Source: Fulvia fulva (taxonomy: Eukaryota; Ascomycota; Dothideomycetes; Mycosphaerellales; Mycosphaerellaceae). From it: 64,000 nt of DNA. The notes beneath the pieces were generated by a model. It did no database searches. It had not been told where the DNA came from and was given only the letters and a program-made list of their open reading frames with translations. Positions 1-11,728 of the stretch are shown piece after piece. The stretch lies in NCBI RefSeq assembly GCF_020509005.1, contig NC_063017.1, positions 1,860,001 to 1,924,000 of the forward strand. The letters run 5' to 3'. Position 1 is the stretch's first letter; every line of letters starts with the position of its first letter. The position numbers were made by a program, and so were the translations under genes.

Positions 1-1
1 A

Positions 2-165
2 CAAGTGGCCACCATAAGAAACAAATCGAGGGCCAGCAACAACATATCGCAAGTGGCCACCAGAAAAAACAAGTCGAGGGCCAGCAGAAACATAGCACAA
101 GTGGCATCAGAAAAAATCAAGTCAAGAGCCAGCAGAAACATACAGCAAGTGGCCACCTACTACTA
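2..165. repeat. 48-bp tandem repeat, about 3.4 copies
   Basis: Copies start at about 2, 50, 98 and 146, each opening with CAAGTGGC and sharing the core GAGGGCCAGCA. The period is a multiple of three, so the plus frame stays open and reads as a 16-residue repeat (QVAT..NKSRASRNI). The frame has no ATG and is open at the left edge, so it is either a noncoding minisatellite or the inside of a repetitive protein that begins outside the window. I favour a minisatellite. Confidence 0.75.
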
Positions 166-177
166 CAAAGCGCGGCG

Positions 178-548
178 CAACAGCTTGTCGATCCCACTAC
201 AGCTACAGCAGAGTCCTGGACGAACTAGTCGGTGCGGAGGTGCGACCTGCTGTGTCGCCGCGACTCTTCCAGTCCTCTTCTACCCGCTGATCGACCTCAC
301 AGAGCACGAACGCAACAGCTTGTCGGTCCCGCCATAGCTATAGCAGGGTCCTAGACGAACTAGTTGGCGGGACACCAATCGACAAGCTGAGTAGTCGCCA
401 CTCTTCGATTCTTCATCTACACCCTGATCTACCTCATGGAATGCGGACACAACAGCTTGTCGGTCATACCTTAGCTCCACAGTTGGTGTGACACCAATCG
501 ACATGTTGAGCTGTCGCGACTCTTCGATGAACCTCTCGCCTTCACCCA
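178..548. repeat. about 136-bp degenerate tandem repeat, 3 copies
   Basis: The anchor CAACAGCTTGTCG occurs at 178, 313 and 450, giving spacings of 135 and 137 bp. Between the anchors the copies share GACGAACTAGT, GACACCAATCGACA and a CGACTCTTC block with substitutions. No gene is supported inside. Confidence 0.7.
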
Positions 549-845
549 CATGACATGCCCAGCAGCCGCTCGTAATCAATCAGCTGTCTGGCATGGCATA
601 CCGGCGATACAGGCCATCTCCCGTCCTAAATCGCGCATAGAGCACAATCGAAACAGCAAGAAGAATCTCCACAGCCGAAGAGACCCTGGAGCACTTCGGT
701 GTGAGCGCGCCACCGGTTGGAGTGTTGTGCTTCCTGCATGTTTCCATCTTGCTCTCGATCACTTTCTCGCCTTCTGTCACATGACATGTCCAGGCAGCCG
801 CTCTCAATCAATCAGTCGTCTGGCGTGACACGTAGGCGATACAGA
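531..845. repeat. Direct repeat pair, 231 bp apart
   Basis: A block of about 78 bp starting CTCGCCTTC at 535 recurs at 766. Both copies contain CACATGACATG, CAGCCGCTC, CAATCAATCAG and end in GGCGATACAG. This continues the repeat-rich left end and reads as decayed duplication. Confidence 0.65.
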
Positions 846-2702
846 CACTTTGCTGTCAACCACTTTTCAATTGTCCCCGAGCATCGACAGTGCTTGACGG
901 CAGGGAAGAAATACTGAACAACAGCACATATCTTTGGAGCTGCGTTCGCTAGCGCAGAAGAATCTGAGACAGCTAAGTCACATATTCCAGTGAATGACTG
1001 GGAGCACGAGCGTTTCGATGATCGAATTGCGGCTCATGGCGTTCACATGCACGTGGCCAAGGCGCTAGTGTTCTAACCCTGGAGGCGAGCCTTCAAATTG
1101 GACTTTGATCTTTCTCCACCTTGCATCCCACGCATCATCTTTCTCTGCCTGTCGCATACCCTTCTAGTCTCTCCGTCTCACCAGCAGACTTCTCTGTTTC
1201 AAATAAGGAAGACACCGGCCAACCGAGGATAGAGATTGGTATGTCACCTGTGGCCTGGTCTCGAGTCAACTCGACAGACTTTCGCTCTCACTAGCCCTAG
1301 TCATAGCCTTATGGTTTTCTCATACTGATGGCTGTAGCGCAGCATACGCTACCAAGCAAAATCCGCACCGCACCACTCACGCTCGAACGCAAAAGGCCCA
1401 GCGACCGCAGACCCGTGACGTGGTCAAGAGGCGACGACAGACCGCAGACGACTCCATGGACTCAACTCCAAAACCAAGCGATGTGTGCTTCGCCCCCTCA
1501 ATCACGGTCTGTGACGACCGTTCCCACGGCCGCTGCGTAGGCGACCCTAGCAATTACGATGCCGACACTCACATATGGATCGGCAACGCCAAGGATTCGA
1601 GATTGAGATATGGAGGGAAGGACAGAAATGAGGATTCAACAAGAACTACGACAGTATCAGCATCGCCGACCTGAACGAATCCATCAAGCATTACGAGAGG
1701 GATAGTCAGACAGTACGGCATCGTCCTTGAGTCCGGACGCCGCGCCAAGGATCATGGCCCCTTGGACCCCGAGCACAAGAAGTATAACATGGCTCACCTC
1801 AACGTCGCTTACGACTGCAAGACGAAACTCTTGCCGCGTATCATTCAGCTGACACAATCGTGAGTTGGGCGTTGCGCCATCATGTCGAAGAGCAGGTGGA
1901 CGGGCTTGCCTCCACGCTTCACTTCGACCAGGTGCTGGCAATTCCAGCAAACACGAGGCTCGACTTCTTGGCTCTGGCATCATTAACATGTCGTAGCACA
2001 CAGCCTGCAGCTTGCGTCATCCTCACACATTGCCACAGCACATTGATGCTTGCCATCATTTCTTTGTCCGTCTCACGCCTCCCTTTGTCCGGCATCACAG
2101 CATTATTCCGACCTTCAAAACCAGCACCACCAGACACGATCACCACCTTTTCTCTAGATCCAGTAGAAGCATTTGAAACACTACCAACACCCTCACCCCT
2201 AGCACCAACACGAATACCAGCATCATCATGGACATCAGCATCAGTCGCTCACCTGCGCGACTGCACGAGAGGCATCGGGGGCCCTAAGGAGGAAAAGGGG
2301 AGGTTACAGTGGGTAACATGATATTGCTTTTGCGGGAGCCTGTCAGGATCGATGATGTCCGAGAGAGTAGCATGAAGAACGTGTCCGGCAGACACTGCTG
2401 CCGCTATGCAGTAATGCTCATGTGTTCAGCACGAGGGAATGCTTCTGTAGAGTTCCAAGTAGCATAGCGAAGATGCCATCGAAAAGCATTGACCTTCTAT
2501 TGTGCTTCAGACCGCTTCAAACGCCTTGCACAGCCCAGCGCGACGGTAGACCGTGAAAACATCAGCTAGGCAGACAGCGATCCTGTTCACTTACTGGCTA
2601 GGCTGCCCTCAGGGGCCTCATTGCTCCCCCCTCTGAAACGAGGACTTGGCCGAAATAGGTGAACGTGGAGCGACGACGCAACACTCAAACCCTGGCCGCA
2701 TC
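846..2702. other. Long stretch without a convincing gene
   Basis: Frames here are short and interrupted. Between about 1420 and 1863 three plus frames in turn give protein-like sequence: one ending near 1674, one at about 1625-1730 and one at about 1690-1863 ending in PRIIQLTQS. That is how a coding gene with frameshifts, or one with introns I could not place, would look. I recognise no family. From 1870 to 2640 I see only low-complexity CA-rich and CT-rich sequence. Confidence 0.4.
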
Positions 2703-3999
2703 TCAATACGCTCCACAATCCAGATCACAAGGCTGCACCTCCGCAGTCGCCACACCCAACGTACTATCCGCCTGTCCAAAATACAAGAACCACTTCCCCT
2801 TAGACTGCACAAGGCCCTCAGCAAACGTAACCCGATTAACCTACTCACATCATCAGCATTGCCCCCCCCCCCCCCGAATCATTCCACCAATCAAGAATAC
2901 TAACCTGCCCCTCCGTCTCCTCCGGCGTACTAGGAAACACCATCGGCCTCTCAATCCTCGCCACAGGCCCATCAGCAATCGCAGGCTGATACGTCCCCCC
3001 GGTAACCGGACTAACAATACTCGTATTCACCGTCGGTCTAAACGCCCCACTCGGATCAATCAACATCTGTCCCACCCCATACTGCGCTGGTGGATACCCG
3101 ACCCTCCCACTCGTAGCACCATTATACACCAAGATCCACCTCCCATCGCGCGTCTTGATAGGCGCCGGGCCGGGCTCGATAAGGCGGTTCTCCCAGGATA
3201 AGAGAGGGGCAGCGAAGTACTGAGATGCTGGAAGGGTGGTCCAGTTGAGCATGTCGGGGGACGTGGCGTGGTAGAAGAAGCTGTCGCCCCAGTACATGTG
3301 GTACAAGCCGTCTGTGGATTTCTCGTTGGTGATGGCGGCGGATTTGGAGTGGTTGAAGCGCGGTTCGGGGATGTCGATGTCGCTGTATGCGACGTCTTGC
3401 CAGTTGGGGAAGAGCGGTGGGTACTTTGCCCAGGTGAGGAGGTCTGTTGATGTGGCGAGGCAGAGCTGTGAGGGTACGGTAAGCATTGCACCATGAAAGA
3501 GGCAACGCACTGGAACTGAGTTTACCTGTGGACTGGTCAAGTTGTAGCCAGTATACGTCAAGTAGAAAGTCCCATTGACTCTCGTGATCCTCGGATCTTC
3601 TGTGCCGCCTCCTGCTTCCCACGGTTCAGTGGCGTACAAGACAGGCTGGTTCAGCCTCGTAAAGCTGTAGCCATCAGTGCTCCAAGCCAGTCCAACACTG
3701 CTCGTCTTCGATGCATTTTGAGCGCGATACAGCAAGAAGATCGTCTCGTTAAGGACAATGGTTGTGGGGTTGTACAGGAAGGCAGACTCCCAGTCGTTCG
3801 CAGGATTCGGCGACAAGATTGGGTTATTTGCGTACTGGTTGAATGGCAGGATGGGATAGACCGGTGCTATGTAGTTTGGATCACCTTCGATCGTGTCTTT
3901 ACTGATGGGAAAGGGTAGCTGGTCTGCTGAAGATACTTCTTGTGCGACTGCGGCAGAGAAGCACAGCAAGTTAGTGCTTAACAGCTGTTGAAACATCAT
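2703..3999 (-). CDS. Secreted GH130-like glycosidase
   Basis: Predicted exons are 3526-3999, 2905-3465 and 2703-2840, joined by GT-AG introns of 60 and 64 bp that keep frame (390 aa). An N-terminal signal peptide (MMFQQLLSTN then a hydrophobic run ending AVAQ) is followed by the five-blade propeller pattern of GH130: FLLYRAQ, GLAWSTDG, GTEDPRI near residue 135 with the conserved acid, then LATSTDLLTW, ATSPDMLNW and the closing blade WFLYFGQADSTLGVAT, which appears only when the second intron is removed. GH130 enzymes are phosphorylases or hydrolases of beta-mannosides; the signal peptide and many N-glycosylation sequons suggest an extracellular hydrolase. The substrate is not readable. Start chosen at the Met just before the signal peptide; in-frame Mets upstream to 4095 would spoil it. 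Confidence 0.82.
2862..2875. repeat. C14 homopolymer inside an intron
   Basis: Fourteen consecutive C (G on the sense strand of the GH130-like gene) lie within its 64-bp last intron, taking up over a fifth of it. Such runs are prone to slippage and to sequencing error, so the intron length is uncertain. Confidence 0.85.
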
Positions 4000-4317
4000 A
4001 GCTGGGGCGTGTGCGTTCACCAACAGCTCAAGCGAGGACTGGTACATAACCTGCAAGGGCTTGGTGATGTGCAGTATGATGTCGCAAAACGCCACAACAG
4101 GTACCCCTCACCAGGTACGAAAGCATATCGGTAGGATCCTCTCCGGCTGGGCATCTTTGCCAAGAGCAGCCAACGACACAGTGAGTTGGTGAGTCTCTCG
4201 GAATGTTGAAGAGCATACGAGGAATACTTCTCGTCTCGAGATAAAGCTAGCTTCAGAGCTACGGCATCACACCGGAGCCCTGAAGCATGGCACATTCCAA
4301 GTGCTCCAATGACCGCT
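4000..4317. other. Intergenic, GH130-like promoter side
   Basis: Lies between two minus-strand genes and should hold the 3' end of the beta-helix gene and the promoter of the GH130-like gene. No distinct signal seen. Confidence 0.4.
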
Positions 4318-5524
4318 CTAGCAGACATCAACCCTAGCGTCACCAGTGATGGTGATCTGGCTGTTCTCGCCACACGGCGACTCTCGGACGCTGTTGTTGT
4401 TGACCTCCAGGTCCAAGGTAATGTCGCGATTACCCTCGAATTCGGTTCGCGCAGCAAGGCGGACTTCGCCTCCGCCATCGACAGTGCCCGACACATCGAC
4501 ATTGTAGCAGTTCTCGATAAGAATCGCGTTATTGCCATTGTCCGCAAGGTCGACATTGCTGATCGTGGCGCCACCCGACTCCGAGACGCAGAACACACCG
4601 CGACCGCCTCCTCGCGATTTGACGCTGTCGACCCGGACATTGGTGTCGTAGCTCCCGCTGGCCAAACGTCCGTTCCGGTTGGCGAAGCGCAACGTGCCAT
4701 AGCCAGTGTTTGCTCCCACGTTGTTGCCGTCGACGAGACCAACATCCACGTTGATAGAGTTCTGGAGCAACAAACCACATTCACCGCAGTCTCGCGCGAT
4801 GACAGAGTCGATCGTGAGTCCGTCAATGTTCCATGTCTCCACGGCATGGCTTCCGGCGCCAGTGACAGCGATCGTGCCCATAGTGACGTCCTCGTTTGCA
4901 GCCTCATCGCGATCAAATCTGATACCAATGCCGCCGCTGAGATTCATGTCAATTTCGCCGAGGACGAGGCCAGTGACGCCATAGAATCTATTAACGTGTT
5001 CGTGTTAGCTGTATTCGACAAGCATGTGTCGGTGATTCTACAGTGCACGCTCTGACTGCGTGCATTGTATTTCTCTTCACGTACCGGAGACCAAAGTAGG
5101 GATTGCCGGTCATGCTCAGGTAGGGTATGTGCACGTCTGCGGCATTGCGGACTTCGATAGCTCCACGGCCGTTTCGGAGGGCAACATCAATCGTGCCACA
5201 ACCTTCAAACACTTTACCGTCATCGATGGAGATGGTGCCTGCACCGATGGAACCAGACGCGATAACAGCAATCGTTTGGCCGCTACTGGCAGCATCGATA
5301 GCGGCTTGGACTGCTGCTACTGTACCTGATCACTCTGGAGAAATGGACGTCCGGCTTTGCGGACCAGGCAGGAGAGGACGGTCGGGAATGTATCCCTAGA
5401 GCGCGTACGCGCATCCATCACACGCCTGCGGGAGAGGCTCAGCTATTTCTTGGGCGGACCAGGGACATGTCAAGTTGCTAATAAGAACGATTGTCAGCAT
5501 GGTGACGTGGAGTGACGGCCACAT
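4318..5524 (-). CDS. Secreted parallel beta-helix protein
   Basis: The last exon (4318-4987) and the one before it (5085 to about 5335) join through a 97-bp intron 4988-5084 to read FGLRFYGVTGLVLGEIDMN. The protein is rich in short Asn/Asp/Gly turns (VETWNIDGLTIDSV, NAILIENCYNVDVSG), typical of the pectin-lyase-like right-handed beta-helix fold; no catalytic residues are assignable. An N-terminal exon starting at 5524 encodes a signal peptide and ACDGCAYAL but then meets TAG at about 5400, and the middle exon has TGA just upstream of TVAAVQAAIDAA. A splice must link them and I could not fix it: the best donor GTACGCGC gives the wrong phase. The N-terminal join is therefore unresolved, and a lesion is possible. 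Confidence 0.6.
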
Positions 5525-6482
5525 GATTGTGCAACTCGAGTCGGGCATGACCTGCATCCAGTGACAGGAAACGAGCGCAGTAGACTTGGTACAAGAAAAA
5601 GGGTGAAAGTCTAGGTGAAGTGAAGAAGTGTGAAAGCTAGGGTGAAGGAAGGAGTTAGGTACAAGGACGATGTGTGGCGAGGTGTGGCTGGTGTGGCTGG
5701 TGAGTCACGTGCACGCAGCATGGCTGTGGCGCATACCTTGCTCGTCCAGCATCGAACATCGCTCCATCAGGACAATCATCAACATTTCCCTCATCGGGCC
5801 AAGACCATCTCCCTCTCCGGCATGGACGTCCCACTACATACGCCTCTGGTTACATGGTGCCTTGCCTGTTCTGTGGCTGCTCTTGCCGTCAATGACAGTC
5901 TCGAATTTGCTATTGACGAAGCCTATTGAGGACTATTTCCGGCCCACGCCCCAAACGGCTTCACGACAAGCATATGCTCAAAGAACGACACGACAAGCCG
6001 AGCTACCCCTAGAGTGACAGCCATGTCAGCCCCCGTAGGCACTGCTGCAACATTGACCGTGTCGCTCTTGCCTGCCCTGTCCTGCCTCATGGCGCCAGCG
6101 CTGTTCAACAGTCATGCTCACGTCGCTGCTAACTGAAGACACACTTCTATTGACGATTCTTGCTATTGACGCGTTGCTATTGGCCGTGTGCCTATTCATC
6201 CTGCTCAATACGTCCAGAACCACCTTGAGAAGTGCTGCCGAACTATTCTCACCCTTCCAACGCACTTCGACCTTTACTTGCCTTCTCGCTGCTACCATTT
6301 TGGCCGTCATAGCCACCCTACAGATACGTGACCAGCGACTTGGACTTGACGACGATCCGCCGCCCCTGGAACTCGGAGCCAGCACTCCAGCAAACTTGTC
6401 AACACCACCACCCAACGTAGCCGACTTCCTGGTCGACTGAGTCGGCCAGCAGGCACTGTACACTATCAACTCCACCGCCGAG
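5525..6482. other. Intergenic region upstream of the pheromone receptor
   Basis: A 108-codon plus frame at 6114-6440 starts with ATG and contains two hydrophobic segments, LLLTILAIDALLLAVCLFIL and LLAATILAVIA, followed by a Pro-rich tail. It could be a small membrane protein, but it has no recognisable family and an adjacent 115-codon frame (5670-6017) is equally hydrophobic. The rest shows nothing distinct. Confidence 0.3.
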
Positions 6483-7989
6483 ATGGAGACCGCTCACTAC
6501 GTCTTCATGGACAAGCCATATCCAGCATCCATCATCGTGGCGTGCCTCGGAATCATCATTGGCATCATCAACATGCCGGCAGTACATCAGCACTGGCAAC
6601 ATCGGAACCTCCCCATGACCGCCATGACCGCGGCAACGGTATACGCCAACTTCTATCTGGCCTTGAATGCCATCATCTGGTCGCACGACAACTTCGACCA
6701 TTGGTACAACGGCATGGGCTTCTGCGATGTCGGTGTCAAGCTGGACCTCATGCTCAACGTGTTGTTCCCAGCGGCCATGTCCTGCGTACTTCGACATCTG
6801 GCCAACGTCATGGACACGAGCCGAGCTGCAGTCATGCAGACGACTGCGCAGAAGAGACGCGGCTACGTGATCGACAGCATTTGTTGCTTTGCAATCCCAG
6901 CTCTACAAATACCCATCCACTACGTCGTACAAGACCGGCGCATCACGATCGTTAGTACCGGCGGATGCGTACCGACTTCAGATGCTTCGTGGGTGAGCTT
7001 TGTATTTATCTTCTTGCCGCCTTTGCTGTGGATCGCGTTGGCTGCCTGCTACTCCAGTAAGTCATCTCGAACAGAAAACATGAACGTCGCTAATGCAAGC
7101 AGTCCTCATCGCCGTGCGGCTCGTCCGGTACCGCCGCTCCTTCAACGCAATTCTGGCAAACAGCCGCACCACCAAGTCGAGGTTCCTTCGCTTGTACCTG
7201 CTTTGCGCAATTGTCATCGCCGGCCTGCTCCCCATGTGGACTTTCTTTGTGATCAAGAACTCCCTGCCTAGGATCACGGCATACAGCTGGAACGAGACAC
7301 ACCATCCAACCGAGTATAGATGGAACAGTGCCAGCTTCGAGAGTGGCGGCGGCATAGTCCCTGCCGAGAAGATCGTCTGGCTGGTAGGAGGGTTCCTCAT
7401 GTTCTGCTTCTTCAGCTTCGGCAAAGACGCCGTTCGTTCTTACCGCACTGCTCTGCTGGCGATGGGATTCGGTCGCTGCTTCCCTGCCCTCGACCCTGCC
7501 AACACACGCAAGAGCTCCATCAGTGCAGCTATCAGCTCCATCGGCAGCAAGGCGAAGATGATGATGGCCCGCAAAGAGTCCGACATGTCCTCGATAACCA
7601 ACACCGTCAGTACAACAGGCACAACCACCTACGACGACAGCCCAAAGAAGATGTCATTCTTGGAGAGCATCAAGGAAGAGAGGCGAGAGACCCGTCGGCT
7701 TCGCGACATGGCGCCACCGATGAAGAAGAAGAAGGACGGATCTAGATCATTCACGCAAATCTTCGGCAGGGGCAAACCATCATCATCGTACAGCGACGAC
7801 CCATTCATGCTGAGCAACATGAACAACCACATCCAATCGAGCATATCGGCTGAACCAATGTCACCAACTGCCACGAAGCACTTCCGCTCGATGAGCATGG
7901 GTGGACAAGACGTGCTGGTGCAGAAGGAGTTCAGACAAGCCAGCGAGACTGCTGAGACGCTGCCTCCGAAGGCATATGAAGGGGTATAG
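6483..7989 (+). CDS. STE3: STE3-family pheromone (a-factor type) receptor
   Basis: Two exons, 6483-7056 and 7103-7989, with a GTAAGT-led intron; an alternative acceptor three bases upstream also keeps frame (486 or 487 aa). The protein has a very short N-terminus, seven hydrophobic segments, and STE3-type landmarks in order: WQHRNLP after helix 1, the helix 2-3 loop with HWYNGMGFCDVGVKLD, LFPAAMSCVLRHLA in helix 3, RRGYVIDSICCFAIPALQIP, and LVRYRRSF in loop 3. The C-terminal tail of about 200 residues is Ser/Lys-rich and hydrophilic, as expected of a receptor regulated by phosphorylation. It acts at the plasma membrane and signals through a heterotrimeric G protein to the mating MAPK cascade. 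It sits alone here; no pheromone precursor gene is visible nearby. Confidence 0.9.
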
Positions 7990-8383
7990 AGCGTGATCAG
8001 GGAGCTAGATGTGTCAAGGTTCCAGATCAGAGAATGAGGATGAAAGAGCAGGAAGCGAAGGATACCCAGAGTGAGTTACTTTATGTGCCAGCAACATCAC
8101 TTACATACCATTCTCTCCTGAAACGGGGACTAATCCAAGAAGTAACGCATCATTTCCAGCAGAAATCTACTCTTCATTCTACTATCAATGCATTGGCAAA
8201 AACGACGCCGTCCCATCCGACCTCGGGCTCTCAGCCCGGCCAGCTCCCCGCACCTTCCTCTTCGACCACACATGGAGATGCTTGGTCATATCACCGACTT
8301 CACTCCGCCTACCTTCCGACCTTGCATTTGCGTCGTCATATCTCTTGTTCGCTCGCAAGCTTGTCAGGCACGTCTAGTTCATT
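7990..8383. other. Intergenic
   Basis: Lies between the receptor stop and the esterase start. The sequence just before the esterase ATG is CT-rich; no other signal seen. Confidence 0.4.
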
Positions 8384-10196
8384 ATGCCTCTCGAATCAGA
8401 CCTCAAGCTGGACTACAGCAAGTTCGACCCTGCCAATATCACACAGAAGACAAAGGATTTCAATGATGGGTTGATGAAGGTGATGAACAATGGGCCGAAG
8501 TGGTATGAGGTATGCAAGTAGAAACGATGGAGTCTCTTGAAGCCATGACTGCATCGCACTTTAGATCGGTGCTCCTGGAGTAATGTCGAATATGGTCTGA
8601 CTGGTCGGTGTATAGGTCGGTGCCGAGAAGTACAGACAGATGAGATGGAATGGAGAGACGCCGTAAGCTTCACCCATGATCCATAGCCTAATATATCCTT
8701 GTAGGTGCCATCTGATAGTCCGATAGCATCCCTAAGCCTGTCATCCTCGAAGCTGGAAAGAACGGCAAGATACCTTCTCGTGAAGTTGGACGAGATATAC
8801 CCACCAGGACATTCGAGCCGGAACATGGGAAGTCGAAGGTACGTGGATTCTGCTCATACAATATGGACCCTGGAATCACATGCTTTCGAATCTGGTGCAA
8901 GCGTTATATTGAGCCGCGTTGGAAAACCCTTCGACAGTCGTCTTCGCTCGGATGGCTCAATGGTAAGAACAGTCTGTTCAACCCATAGTCGCGAGCACCG
9001 TGTATCACCTCCACGTCCTTACATCAAGGTGGGAAGGGAATATTCGGCGTGCTTGCCATTCGAGCGAAGACGATTGTTTTTGCTCTTTTCATTCTTTTTG
9101 CCTCTTACCGTCCACTACGACTTAACAAATCCTCGCAACACCCACCCCCTTCCTCCTCCCACACCCCATCCGACCCCCTCTAACCCAGCCCCTCCCAGGG
9201 CCTGTTCCTCCACATCCACGGCGGCGGCTGGGTCCTACAATCCGAACATTTCCAAGACCTAATGCTCCAACGCTACGCCACCTCCTCCTCGCTCACCGTA
9301 ATCTCAATCGGGTACCGCCTAGCCCCCGAAGACCCGTACCCAGCCGGCAACGAAGACTGCTTCGACGCCGCCGAGTACCTCGTGGACAATGCCGAGAAGG
9401 AGTATGGCTTGACGTTGATGTTCATGGGAGGCGATAGTGCGGGGGCGCATTTGAGTGTTTTGACGTGTTATCAACTGCTCGAGACGAGGCCGGGGTTTGC
9501 GTTTACGGGTGAGTACAGCTGCGGAGCAAGCGGAGGATAGGGCGACTTCAGCTGACGATGGGGCGACAATTAGGTCTGGTGTTGAACTTCGGCGCCTACG
9601 ATATCAGCGGGTTCCTCCCTCAGGCCTGGCATTTCGACCTACCGCTGGTGTTGGATGTGGACATCATGATAAAGTTCATAAGTCCCCTTCACACCATTGC
9701 ACTGCTGTATCTTGAGCTGATATGTGGGTTAGATACACCGACGCATACCTCCCCAACATGACGCAAGAGCAGAAACGGGATCCGATGATTAGTCCCTTGT
9801 TTATGAATCTCAACAAACTGAAAGTGAGTTTGTCCCGCTTGTGCACCAATACGGCAACGCAAACGGACAAGCGACTGACACGAAGACCTACAGCTCCCAC
9901 CCGCGCTCTTCACATGCGGCACCCTGGACCCCTTACTGGACGATAGCGTCTTGATGTCTGCGAAGTGGGCTATGAGCGGTGCTGAGAGTATCTCGAAGGT
10001 ATGGGGCACATACACTATGCGCTCAAAGAGCTTGATTCTGGTTTCTGACTATCTTTTGCAGATCTACCCGGGTGCTCCTCATGGCTTCTCATTCTTTCCT
10101 GTGGGAGGGACCGAGACGACCGAGCAGGGATTGAATGATATTGCGATGTTCATGAACGAGCGTATTGCTGCGAGTGTGAGGCAGAGTCGGGCGTAG
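8384..10196 (+). CDS. Alpha/beta hydrolase-3 (HSL-like) esterase
   Basis: Eight exons fit in frame: 8384-8509, 8616-8662, 8727-8838, 9199-9508, 9574-9673, 9733-9823, 9894-9998 and 10062-10196 (341 aa). The oxyanion-hole motif HGGGW lies at about 102-106, the nucleophile elbow GDSAG has Ser175, and the remaining triad members are Asp274 in GTLDPLLDD and His304 in GAPHGF. These define the hormone-sensitive-lipase-like esterase/acetyl-hydrolase group. No signal peptide is seen, so it is probably intracellular; the substrate is unknown. The third intron is about 360 bp, long for this window, and the donor after exon 5 (GTTCAT) is weak, so those two joins are the least certain. Confidence 0.85.
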
Positions 10197-10301
10197 CGGA
10201 GATTACGATTGTGTTCTGAGTCGCTCTCTTCGCACCCTTCAGGATCATGCCCTCCAGTAGGCTGTATATGTGCTCCAAGTCCTTCATCGGAGGCGCTCGT
10301 T

Positions 10302-11540
10302 TCAATCATCATCCTCACTATCGCTCCCGTACGCCACAAGTGGTCCGGCTGGCTTATCCGGTGCCTTCTTCTCGCCGTTCGAGCTCGCTTTGAAGCCCTG
10401 CAGTGCAGCCAGTGTTGATGCGCCGAGCAGGCCGTTGTTTGCAGCTGCTTGTTGTGCTGATGCATTGCCATTGCCAATAAGCAGCGGTCCATCTTCGTCA
10501 TCTTCCTCCGCCTGTCCGTTCTCGAGCATCTTTGGCTGTTCACCACCTTCAATTCTTGCCTTCTCAGCGGCATACCACACATGATCTGGCGCATCATAAC
10601 CCTTCAGTCCAAAGCTTCCTTCGATCTTTCTCCGCTTGCGCTCCTCTTCAGGATCTGCACCTTCATATCTCCTCCCCTCAAGTTCCGCGACATAGCTGGC
10701 CGGAAGTGCTCGTCGAATGGCTTCAGCTGCCTGTTCCTCGATCTTTGCTGCCTCTCGTTTCTGTGCGACCGGATTAGGGTCCACTGTGGCCCATCGTACA
10801 TTCAACGTCTCGTTATGATCCAAACTCTGATGTGCCATGGCCTCCTTCGCGAACTCGCTGTTTGCAAGATGCACATATGTGACGAATGCGACGCCTCTAC
10901 TTGGCAGCACTCTCGTCCTCTCCACCTGTCCCCACTCTTGGAAATGCCGCGCGACCACTTCCTCGATATCGTCTGTCACGTGGATTCTGCCGACGTAGAG
11001 TGTCCTGTTCTGTCGCATGAATGATCCCACGCCGCCCATGTCATCTCGGTAGTCGCTGAACTTGTCGCGGCCAAAGCAGTCCACGTTACTGGCGAAGATG
11101 TCGCCGAGTCCGCCTTCCTTCCCTATCCTGCTGTTGGGGAGTCTGTGAAGGTAGTCGCAGTCCTGGCCTTTCGGGCACAGTCCACGCGCGAAGAAGAGGC
11201 AGAAGTAAGAGCCTGGCACCTTGTCGGCGCGAGTGTATCCACTGTCGAGTGCGACATTGCAGCGTCCTTTTGCTTGGTGTTTCGACGATATCGCATCCTC
11301 ACGGTCACCTCCCGACCACTTGTTGTACCATATGTTGAAGATAGTTCCCGTCTGTGGTGGTGGTTCGGTCTTGAAGGTGGAGGGATCTTGTTGCGGCCGC
11401 GCTGGTCGTCGCTTGCGCTTGATTATCTTGGTCTTCTTCTTCTGCACAGTGCCGTCGGTCTTGGTGAGTTCCTGAGATGGTGCAGTAGTATCTTCGTATA
11501 GCGGTGCGCTCGTCGCTTCGATTCCTGTGGAGTCGGCCAT
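10302..11540 (-). CDS. CWC2: Pre-mRNA-splicing factor CWC2
   Basis: A single intronless frame of 412 residues. Following a basic N-terminus are the Torus/CCCH-type zinc-binding region (RCNVALDSGY, then FCLFFARGLCPKGQDC and YLHRLP), then an RRM with RNP-like strands TLYVGRIHV and GVAFVTYVH. The order zinc finger, connector, RRM matches CWC2 (RBM22 in animals), a nuclear spliceosome NTC-associated protein that contacts U6 snRNA and the intron near the catalytic centre. The tail is Ala/Gln-rich and ends in an acidic SDSEDDD. Converges with the esterase gene 105 bp away. Confidence 0.93.
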   Translation of the reverse strand: MADSTGIEATSAPLYEDTTAPSQELTKTDGTVQKKKTKIIKRKRRPARPQQDPSTFKTEPPPQTGTIFNIWYNKWSGGDREDAISSKHQAKGRCNVALDSGYTRADKVPGSYFCLFFARGLCPKGQDCDYLHRLPNSRIGKEGGLGDIFASNVDCFGRDKFSDYRDDMGGVGSFMRQNRTLYVGRIHVTDDIEEVVARHFQEWGQVERTRVLPSRGVAFVTYVHLANSEFAKEAMAHQSLDHNETLNVRWATVDPNPVAQKREAAKIEEQAAEAIRRALPASYVAELEGRRYEGADPEEERKRRKIEGSFGLKGYDAPDHVWYAAEKARIEGGEQPKMLENGQAEEDDEDGPLLIGNGNASAQQAAANNGLLGASTLAALQGFKASSNGEKKAPDKPAGPLVAYGSDSEDDD

Positions 11541-11728
11541 GTTGCTGTTGTGTCGAGGGTGCTCGCAAGCCTGATCGAGAGATTCGCAGTAGGACTTTTT
11601 GAGAGTGACGAGCTGGTGGACGAGCCAATCGGCGGTTCCCGCCGCTAACTAAAGAGCAGCTTCTGCAACTTTCCACGAATGCACTCACAGTGCAGTGACA
11701 TAGAACTTCTTCGTTATTACCTATACAC

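Noticed and set aside
4309..5055. 248-codon plus frame opposite the beta-helix gene
   Set aside because: It mirrors the minus-strand coding exons; the minus frame has the beta-helix pattern and splice sites, so this one is a shadow.
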